A DNA stretch of 64,000 nucleotides, taken from contig NC_081411.1 of NCBI RefSeq assembly GCF_030272615.1, positions 210,079,744 to 210,143,743 on the forward strand. The letters run 5' to 3'. The notes beneath the pieces were generated by a model, which saw only the letters and a list, made by a program, of their open reading frames with translations, was not told the DNA's origin and did not search any database. This document shows, in pieces, positions 57,736 through 64,000 of the stretch. Each line of letters starts with the position of its first letter. Within the stretch, counting starts at the first letter, position 1. Made by a program: the position numbers and the translations under genes. This stretch comes from Cryptomeria japonica (Eukaryota; Streptophyta; Pinopsida; Cupressales; Cupressaceae).

Positions 57736-58066
57736 TTAGTGTTCATTTAGATTAGGGTTTAGAGTTTATATAAAATATGATTGAATTAGGCTTAGTTTTA
57801 AAGAAAGGGTTGAGTTAAAACCAGGGTAAAATTAAGGTTATAAGAAAAATATGAGTTATGATTAGGGTTGGGATTACAATATGTTTAATGTTCAAATAGG
57901 TATAGAGCTAGCTTTTAGCTTGGGTTAGGTTTGATACTCTATTACAACTAAAATAGAGTTAGGGTTAGAGTTAACATTGGATCGGGCTTATAGTTTGGGC
58001 TTAATTAAGATTATAGCTAGGGTTAGGATTATACTTATAAATAGGGTTAATATTAGAGTAAGGGTT
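57736..58066. repeat. Degenerate TTAGGG-like repeat tract, copy B
   Basis: Same sequence as 22800-23114, cut off at GGGTT by the LTR beginning TGTAAAGTGG at 58067. Confidence 0.6.
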
Positions 58067-58444
58067 TGTAAAGTGGAAAATCGCTGTCGAACCCTAGTTG
58101 GTCTCCCCTCTTCTAACTCCGAGGAGAGAGAAGGGAGGTTCGCTAGGATTCGATGGGTTTTCACTTAGGGAGAAGACTTTACATTCAAAAGAGGGGTTGA
58201 AACTCATAAGATCCAATCCCACACAAGGTAAGATTGGATGCTAGATGAATTTCAAGGGTTTGGAAAGCAAAGCTACCCTCTTTTGTAAAGAATGTTGATT
58301 AAGGAAATTAAGCTAAGGATGCATAGAAAGTCATAAAGATTCGCTTATAAACTGAGTTTAGGTTATAGGATGAAGCTGCGGACCTGGAATTAGTAGTAAA
58401 ATGTCGGTACGGCGCTGTCCTGCAAATTTGAGAAAAAGCTGTCG

Positions 58445-58471
58445 GGACGATGGCGCCCGACGCCACGGTCC
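58445..58471. repeat. GC-rich hairpin in the LTR (R/U5 side)
   Basis: GGACGATGGCG at 58445-58455 pairs with CGCCACGGTCC at 58461-58471 (two mismatches), loop CCCGA. Same sequence family as the hairpins at 59069-59157 and 63642-63672. Confidence 0.75.
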
Positions 58472-58937
58472 TCCGAAAAATCTGCGAAACGAAGGGGGAT
58501 CGGTTCGTCTCTGCACAAGGATTCCAGATCTTCAATCTCAGCCGTGTACCTGCAACCTACACACAGAAAAGCGAAGACGATGGGGGGTTAGGGATTAGGG
58601 GTTTGCCTTTAGGTCAAACCCTGGTTTTGGAATTAACCAAGAAATGAGCAAGAGCTGTAAATGTAAATGACTGTAATGTAAAACAAGTACTAATACCTTG
58701 TTCTAAGGATGTTGGTATCCTTATGTGCGAAGGTTTAGATGTTGTATGTTGTAGTATGTAGCATGTTGTATGTAGCATGTAGTAAGTGATCTCCTCTTCA
58801 ATGGTTGAATCCTTGACTTGAATGCAACACTTAGCCTTGAATGGAGACTTGAAAATGATCAATTGCTTGAATGCTTGAATGCTTGAGTATAGTTTCCACG
58901 CCTTTTCCATCATATCGAATGAGAGAGGAAAATGTAG

Positions 58938-58946
58938 TTTATATAC
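58938..58946 (-). promoter_or_regulatory. TATA box of the right-edge element LTR
   Basis: The minus strand reads GTATATAAAC. With U3 at 58947-59329 this puts the start of transcription near 58910. Confidence 0.55.
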
Positions 58947-59068
58947 TTGTCATTTAGGGCTGATAGACTAATTTTCCCGACCTTAGGCCGACCAGGGAAG
59001 TATATTTCCAAATTGCAATCAAAAAGACCCGATATCACTTAGGAGACCGGGCCCAAAATAGGACCCAG

Positions 59069-59157
59069 GGACCAGGGCGCTAGGCGCCATGGTCCTGGAG
59101 GACCAGGGCGCTGGGCGCCCTGGTCCTGAGGGACCAGGGCGCTGGGCACTCTGGTCC
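59069..59157. repeat. Three tandem GC-rich hairpins, period 31 bp, in U3
   Basis: Each unit is GGACCAGGGCGC, a 3-base loop, then GCGCCCTGGTCC or a variant. Arms: 59069-80 with 59084-95 (one mismatch), 59100-111 with 59115-126 (perfect 12 bp), 59131-142 with 59146-157 (two mismatches). They stand out against the AT-rich surroundings. Confidence 0.9.
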
Positions 59158-59329
59158 CACCTCCGGGACAGCGGGGTGCAAAGGAGGTTCAGGCCAGGGT
59201 GCATGAAAAATGCAGTTTTCAGTGTTGTGAGCAAGTTTTGGGGTCTCCATTCAAGTTGCGTGTTGCGTCGCCATCGTGAAGACCGAAATGCAGTCGAAAT
59301 TGCAAGTGTCGCAATTTTAGGACGCTACA

Positions 59330-59344
59330 TTTAGCCCCCACTTT
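59330..59344 (-). other. Polypurine tract of the right-edge element
   Basis: The minus strand reads AAAGTGGGGGCTAAA immediately before the LTR start TGTAGCG. Confidence 0.85.
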
Positions 59345-60070
59345 AGCGGGAGTATGTATGCTCATACTTCCGGTAAAGTACAAGGAAACAACATTGAAAG
59401 ACTTTCACCACGTCAAGGAGGCAAGACACACCAAGCCCCCAGTGGACTAAGGATCTTACGACCTCGATTGAAAAAGTAAAAGGGAAGATCACGAGGGAGA
59501 TCCATGACTGTCAGTAGTAAGGTTCCCTCACTATGAGTCATGTAAGAGAAATACCGAAAATTTTCAAGGCAAAGCTAAGTTCTCCAAGAAATTTTCAAGT
59601 ATCGTGAAGGGATAGTCAGGGTGTATGCCCCCCTACGTTAAAGCGATCGCACGCGCCTCAATGGGGGTGATTGTTTTAACGTAGTGATACACATAAGAAA
59701 TGAGAAAGGAAAGGAGCACGTTATCGCAAGGATTTAGCCCCCAAGTGTGAGATAAACCCAAGGATAATAGACACAAAACACAAAGCACGAGGTGACTTCG
59801 CTTTCCTCGGGGTCAGTATGCTCTATGATAAGTCATGTATATATCATATGTATGTATGCATAATTGTTCTTCATTCCCCAATCAAGGAAGGTCACCTAGA
59901 AGAAGGGAACACATGTGTCTTTTGAGTCAACATGAGAGAGACCAAAGAGATCTCAATGCTTTGCATCGTCCTCAAGTAGACAACACTAAGGACAACAAAT
60001 AGAAGAATGAGAATAACATATAGAAGAAGTAACAGAAGAGAGGGGGAGAGAATCTGCCATGCTAATGTAA
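59345..60070. other. 3' untranslated stretch of the right-edge element
   Basis: No gene. A strong inverted repeat lies at 59633-59684 (CTACGTTAAAGCGATC with GATTGTTTTAACGTAG, two mismatches). Confidence 0.6.
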
Positions 60071-60535
60071 CTAGTCTAGCACGTCATCTACCCCCCGATC
60101 TTGCTGATCAATGTTTCGGGAAGGCAGGGAAGACGCTAGAGGAGGAAAATCCAACACCGCAGATGGAGCTATCACAAGATCCAAACAAGGGCTATGTTCA
60201 TGTTCCGAGGCACATTGTTCTTGTCTAGGAGCTAGGATAAGTGCTTTAGAAAATTCATTAGATAAATGGTTGTCAACATCAACAAGTTCATATTCACTGT
60301 CAGAAGCAAGAGGAGTAACATTTTCATCATGAATAACATTTTCATCTATATCATCATCAAGATTTATAAAAATAGGATCTTTAACTCGCACAGGATCAAG
60401 ACCATCATGCATCTTATGTTTAGGAGATTTAGGCTCAATATCCGACTGAGGAGAAAATGGAATAATGCTTGTTGAAGGTGTTTTTGGAGATTGTAAATTT
60501 TGAGAAGCGGCTGCTTGAGCCCTAAGACGACGTTT
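60071..60535 (-). other. In-frame extension downstream of the gag-protease stop
   Basis: 155 further codons follow the TGA at 60536-60538 in the same frame, ending at 60071 (VDDVLD-stop). The segment is acidic (INLDDDIDENVIHDENV, DSEYELVDVDN). Either a recent CGA-to-TGA or TGG-to-TGA change has cut the protein, or the stop is read through. No start codon is near the stop, so it is not obviously a separate gene. Confidence 0.55.
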
Positions 60536-63514
60536 TCATCGGCGTTCGCGTGCAGAACGATTACGTCGAATCTTAGTAGGAAGTGGAGAAGATTGAGGAG
60601 GAGGAATGTTCTCATCCTTAGCACTTGGGTGTTTAGGTTGTGGTCTCTTCGGTTGAATAATAGGAGAAGAAGAAGGTCTCTTCTCTCTATAAAAGGCAGG
60701 AGGAGGAACTGCTCCATATAAAGGAGGAATTTTTGGTTTAGGGAGAAGACCAAGTCCATCATGACGAGGAGGTATAGGTCTACTTTTAGAAGGTTTATTA
60801 GGCATAGACATAGTTACATCCATGGGGACGGGTTGGGCATCTTCTTGGGGAAAGACATTAGTTTTGTTTTTCAAAGGAAGAATTGCCTTCTCAAGAATGA
60901 TAGGAATGTCAAGTTTAGGTGTTCTAGGTTCACTTAGAGATAGGATCATATCTGTTTTCCACTTTTGATAAGATTTGAAAAGATGATCACTTCGTGGGGG
61001 AAGAGATTGGAATTTTTTAGGCCAAAAGTAATCAATAGGAACACTAGAGGTTCTTTCAGCTAGTTTAAAGAGACTATGATTGACAGTAACAACTTCACCA
61101 TTATGGGGAAATTTCAAACACTTATGTATAGGAGAAGCAATAGCCTTCATGGAAGATAGCCAAGGATAGCCAAGCTTCACACAAAATTGTTCGGAAGAAG
61201 GAATAATAGCAAAGTTCACATCAAGAGATTTATTATGGACCTCAATAGGCAATGTAATAGAACCAATTGCAGGAGAAGAAAATGCATCAAATAGTTTCAC
61301 AATCACATCTGTTTTGTCATATATCACTTGATTCAATTGCAAAGTAAAAAGAAATTCTTCAGTAATAACATTAACCATGCACGAAGGATCAATAAGCACT
61401 CCACGGCAAGGTATATTCTTAACTTTTGCAACTATGTATAAAGGACCATCAGGTGCTCTAATGGTTTCACTAGAATTAAATGTGATGGAAGGTTCTTTAG
61501 GGATTTCTTGCTGCTCTACAAAGTTAATCACATTCGGAGTCATAGACACAAGACCATCAGATGAAAGAGAGGAATCATTAGCCTCAATTTCATTAGAGGT
61601 ATGAGAAGGCAATGGATCAGTAAAAATCTGAAGATTTTGGTTAGGAGGAGCTACAGATGTGTTGCCTTTATCATTCACTCCAGAAACAGAGATAGTACTA
61701 TTATCAATCAAATCCTGAATTTTACCTTTTAAAGAAAAACATTTTTCAGTATCATGACCAGGCTGACGATGAAAATGACAAAAAGCTTTGTGATCAAAAT
61801 AAGGGGAAGTAATTTTTGCAGGATCAATTTGTCTTATAGGAGGAAGAGTAAGCGCATTTTGTCCCAATAACTTATTCATAATATCATGCAATGATTCATT
61901 CAAAGAAGTATACTTTCTTTCTTTCCTGAAAAATTTAGAAATAGGAGGCACACCTGATGCTGCATTCACATTGTTGTTGATGATGTTTTCATTGAATTTG
62001 ATGGAATCTCTGTTCGGTTTAAACTTCCCAAATGGTTGTTGACTGCTATCACCCTTATCACTCGGAGCCATAGGATGTGATTGTTCCATTTGACTCACAG
62101 TCAGTTGATAATTGTGAAGAGTGGCACACAACTGTTGGAAAGAAGTAAATTCAGAAAACAGAAGTTTGTCTCGGATATCTTTTTGCAAATTAGAAATAAA
62201 GATTCTTTGAATATCATTATCAGGCACTGGAAAAGAAATTTGAGCATACAAATGCTTATATCTACCAATGAAATCAGTCACTTTTTCTTTAACACCTTGT
62301 TTACAATGCATTAAATCAATCAAAGTAACTTTAGGACTTATATTGTTTTGAAATTGTTGAATGAAAGCATTTGCAAGTTGTTCGAAAGAAGTAATAGAAT
62401 AAGAAGGCAACGAGCAATACCATTGTAGGGCTTTGTCTCTTAATGTTCTAGTGAATAGTTTCACAAGCAACCTTGGGTCATAAGCAAAATCAGTACAAAT
62501 TGTTTGAAAAGTCTTAACATGTGTTAGAGGATCTCCTTTACCATTATAAAGCTCCAGATGCGGGATTTCAACATGTTTAGGAGGGATAGCTCGAACAATG
62601 TCAAGAGAAAGTGGGCTCGCAACATCAAATGTGGGCACACTAAACTTAGATTGATTCATAGAGGCAATTTGTTGCTGTAAAGAAGAGACAGTTTGTGCAA
62701 GATTGTTAATGGTAGCTTCGGTCGAAGAGTTCATATTAGGTGTGTTAGATTGAGATGGAGGTGTGATGTTATTGAAAGAAGGTAGAGAATAAGGTGGTGG
62801 GACCCTATGATAGTCAACCATAGGGGATGATTGGATAGGAGGAACACTACAAGGAGGAATGGAATGGTTAAATGAATTGCCCCCTTGCGTCATGTTCATT
62901 TGTGAAGACGTAATAGGAACACTCATTGAAGGAATGTACGAAGAAGTTGGATTGAATGAAGGAATAGGGTTAACTGAAGAAGGAGGATTGCCCCCATGAC
63001 TGGTAATCACAGGAGGAATGTCTTGTATAGAAGTAGCCATGATGTTTGATGTAAAGGTAGGTATACTAGCAATAGGAGTGGTCAAAGGAATAGAATGATT
63101 AACTTGTGTAGGAGGTTGTGTATAACCTAAGGATTCAGCACAACTCTTCATAGGCATCACATTCGAATCCACAATGTGTGCAATACCACGCAAAACATCA
63201 ATTCCATTCCTATCACTTTGAAGCATGTGTTTTAGACCCTCAATTAAAGGAAGAGCTTGACTATCGGGATACTCATGAGACATCCACTGGTGAAAATCGT
63301 CAAATTGGTTATCCAATTTGGAAAGTTGTTCAACGGAAACTTCATGGAGAGCTTCTTCATCATTCGGAGGATTAGAGGAATTACCCATGTCCTCGTTAAA
63401 AAGGCTACTCAAATTAGGTTCCATCTCCTCGATAGTTAAACCTCGGAAAGACTTAATTCTACGGCTTCGTCTAACGGGAATAGTGTAAGTAGGACTTGTT
63501 GTTGTAAAACTCAT
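60536..63514 (-). CDS. gag: gag-protease-like polyprotein of the right-edge element, 992 codons
   Basis: Intact frame starting MSFTTTSPTYTIPVRRSRRI at 63514, the only in-frame ATG near its 5' end. Residues 1-120 are acidic with an RRSRR cluster. Residues 150-260 are low complexity, rich in S, P, I and N. A short coiled coil is near 270-290. A capsid-like domain occupies about 310-480 (ELYNGKGDPLTHVKTFQ, ALQWYCSLP, SFEQLANAFIQQF). A zinc-knuckle variant CHFH...GHDTEKC is at 579-592. A retropepsin-like fold is at about 690-830, with LIDPSCMVNVI at the active-site position (Asp 709 followed by Pro-Ser, not Ser/Thr-Gly) and LGYPWLSSM later. The tail is proline- and lysine-rich and includes a short HDGLGLLPKP, perhaps a G-patch remnant. 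No RT follows. Packaging of its own RNA is the likely role; cleavage may need a helper protease. Confidence 0.85.
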   Translation of the reverse strand: MSFTTTSPTYTIPVRRSRRIKSFRGLTIEEMEPNLSSLFNEDMGNSSNPPNDEEALHEVSVEQLSKLDNQFDDFHQWMSHEYPDSQALPLIEGLKHMLQSDRNGIDVLRGIAHIVDSNVMPMKSCAESLGYTQPPTQVNHSIPLTTPIASIPTFTSNIMATSIQDIPPVITSHGGNPPSSVNPIPSFNPTSSYIPSMSVPITSSQMNMTQGGNSFNHSIPPCSVPPIQSSPMVDYHRVPPPYSLPSFNNITPPSQSNTPNMNSSTEATINNLAQTVSSLQQQIASMNQSKFSVPTFDVASPLSLDIVRAIPPKHVEIPHLELYNGKGDPLTHVKTFQTICTDFAYDPRLLVKLFTRTLRDKALQWYCSLPSYSITSFEQLANAFIQQFQNNISPKVTLIDLMHCKQGVKEKVTDFIGRYKHLYAQISFPVPDNDIQRIFISNLQKDIRDKLLFSEFTSFQQLCATLHNYQLTVSQMEQSHPMAPSDKGDSSQQPFGKFKPNRDSIKFNENIINNNVNAASGVPPISKFFRKERKYTSLNESLHDIMNKLLGQNALTLPPIRQIDPAKITSPYFDHKAFCHFHRQPGHDTEKCFSLKGKIQDLIDNSTISVSGVNDKGNTSVAPPNQNLQIFTDPLPSHTSNEIEANDSSLSSDGLVSMTPNVINFVEQQEIPKEPSITFNSSETIRAPDGPLYIVAKVKNIPCRGVLIDPSCMVNVITEEFLFTLQLNQVIYDKTDVIVKLFDAFSSPAIGSITLPIEVHNKSLDVNFAIIPSSEQFCVKLGYPWLSSMKAIASPIHKCLKFPHNGEVVTVNHSLFKLAERTSSVPIDYFWPKKFQSLPPRSDHLFKSYQKWKTDMILSLSEPRTPKLDIPIILEKAILPLKNKTNVFPQEDAQPVPMDVTMSMPNKPSKSRPIPPRHDGLGLLPKPKIPPLYGAVPPPAFYREKRPSSSPIIQPKRPQPKHPSAKDENIPPPQSSPLPTKIRRNRSARERR

Positions 63515-64000
63515 GCACTAGAGAGAGAGAAAAGATTTTGAATTTAGAGGTAGCAATTTTCAGTAAAAACAGCCAATCTTCCAGATTTAAGCTGTTAAAT
63601 GCAATCACAACAGTCTCCCGAAATTTCGGAAAAAATGTTCGGGACCGTGGCGCTCAGAGTGCAACACGGTCCTTGCAACTTTTTTCGAAATTTGCAGGGA
63701 TGAAAGGTATGATGATTTTAGAGCTAATCTGAAAAAATTGACGGATTTTACGATCTGTTGATAGGCCAAATTAAAGTTGCAATCTCAAAATTGAACCCTA
63801 TCAAGATTGTCGAAAAATGCAAAATTTGAATTTTGAAAAAGAGAGGGAAACTGAAATTTTGAATTTTATGATTTTAGAGGGAATGTCAAAAGCAGTGCAA
63901 GTTTTGAATTTTAAAAATTGACTCAATTTCATACAAAATTCAATTTTGAAAGCGGAAATCAAGGTTGTTGTAATTAAGCACTTAATTTCAAAAGTTATAA
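63515..64000 (-). other. Leader of the right-edge element
   Basis: Untranslated region upstream of the polyprotein ATG. Contains a GC-rich hairpin at 63642-63672 of the same family as those in the LTR. No primer-binding site or LTR is reached before the window ends. Confidence 0.7.
63642..63672. repeat. GC-rich hairpin in the leader
   Basis: GGACCGTG (63642-63649) pairs perfectly with CACGGTCC (63665-63672). The inner GCGCT/AGTGC adds five more pairs, one of them G-T. Related in sequence to the LTR hairpins. Confidence 0.8.

Larger units (their letters stand above)
49689..58066 (+). mobile_element. Copy B of the composite copia-derived block
   Basis: A copia 5' LTR (49689-about 50190) has entered copy D. 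Then follow leader, gag, protease with acidic tail, purine tract and LTR stub (53501-53548), relic block (53549-54415), cargo (54416-56756), antisense gypsy relic and TTAGGG-like tract, all as in copy A. It is cut at 58066/58067 by the LTR of the right-edge gypsy element. Confidence 0.87.
58067..59329 (-). repeat. 3' LTR of the right-edge element (1263 bp)
   Basis: On the minus strand it starts TGTAGCGTCCTAAAATTGCG at 59329 and ends ...CCACTTTACA at 58067, a TG...CA structure. The left boundary coincides exactly with the end of homology between copies A and B. Holds a TATA box, three tandem GC-rich hairpins (59069-59157) and another hairpin (58445-58471). Confidence 0.85.
58067..64000 (-). 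mobile_element. Non-autonomous Ty3/gypsy-like element, minus strand, runs off the right edge
   Basis: From left to right on the plus strand: 3' LTR (58067-59329), purine tract (59330-59344), 3' untranslated region, downstream ORF extension (60071-60535), gag-protease ORF (60536-63514), leader (63515-64000). The 5' LTR lies beyond the window. There is no RT, RNase H or integrase anywhere between the ORF and the LTR, so the element depends on a helper. The gag style and knuckle resemble the Tat-like element at 15-16099. The open 992-codon frame suggests recent activity. Confidence 0.88.

Noticed and set aside
58401-58647. Plus-strand open frames in the right-edge LTR
   Set aside because: They lie within the LTR of a minus-strand element, overlap its hairpins and have no domain.
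60007-60332. Plus-strand open frames opposite the gag-protease extension
   Set aside because: They are shadows of the minus-strand frame, which continues a 992-codon protein with recognisable gag features.
1-64000. CRISPR arrays, tRNA or rRNA genes, bacterial operons
   Set aside because: Regular repeats present here are minisatellite or transposon repeats. No cloverleaf or rRNA sequence was recognised, and the sequence is clearly plant nuclear.

Overview
This window looks like intergenic DNA from a large, repeat-rich plant genome. The evidence is AT-rich sequence, nested LTR retrotransposons of plant Ty3/gypsy (Tat-like) and Ty1/copia types, a plant L1-like LINE, and relics of plant-specific gene families (F-box/kelch, PPR, plant mobile domain). 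The very large element sizes and the degree of nesting suggest a gymnosperm, possibly a conifer; that is an inference from style, not a species identification. I see no intact host gene, no rRNA or tRNA gene, no CRISPR array and no bacterial-type feature. Almost every base that can be explained belongs to a mobile element or to a broken piece of a captured host gene.

Layout: (1) 15-16099 is a complete 16.1-kb Tat-like gypsy element with two 746-bp LTRs, a CATAA target duplication, a single gag-pol frame broken by about 15 stops, and an antisense plant-mobile-domain pseudogene between pol and the 3' LTR. Two unusual repeat arrays lie upstream of that pseudogene. (2) The gypsy sits inside a copia-derived composite, copy A (1-14 plus 16105-about 23114). 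Its sister, copy B, is at 49689-58066. Each composite has a copia gag-protease with no integrase or RT, a stub of 3' LTR, a relic block, a 2.3-kb cargo (LINE RNase H tail plus a long coiled-coil ORF), and an antisense gypsy integrase relic. Partial copies of the relic block are at 34712-35742 (copy C) and 48690-49688 (copy D, which lacks the cargo). (3) 23987-24620 is an F-box/kelch pseudogene. (4) 25531-30225 is a minus-strand small non-autonomous LTR element fused to a PPR pseudogene, with a 1.87-kb chimeric segment tandemly duplicated. (5) 33083-34556 is a short insertion with a 20-bp target duplication. (6) 35743-38486 is a second F-box/kelch fragment split by a 2.1-kb non-autonomous copia-like element (35955-38043, GGAAT target duplication). 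(7) 38640-about 45485 is a minus-strand, 5'-truncated LINE. (8) 58067 to the window end is a minus-strand non-autonomous gypsy element with an intact 992-codon gag-protease ORF. It interrupts copy B and runs off the right edge.

How the parts relate: several elements lack their own polymerase (copies A and B, the 2.1-kb element and its minus-strand relative, and the right-edge element) and would have had to be moved in trans by autonomous relatives. The Tat-like gypsy and the right-edge element share gag style (CxxH...GH...C knuckle), so a Tat-type helper is plausible for the latter. The stops in the gypsy and the LINE can nearly all be explained by C-to-T change on one strand or the other, as expected of long-methylated silenced DNA. 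The right-edge element, with its open frame, looks youngest. The most unusual signals are the covarying hairpin array at 14153-14430, the GC-rich hairpin family of the right-edge element, and the mutually complementary motif arrays at the two ends of the big gypsy.
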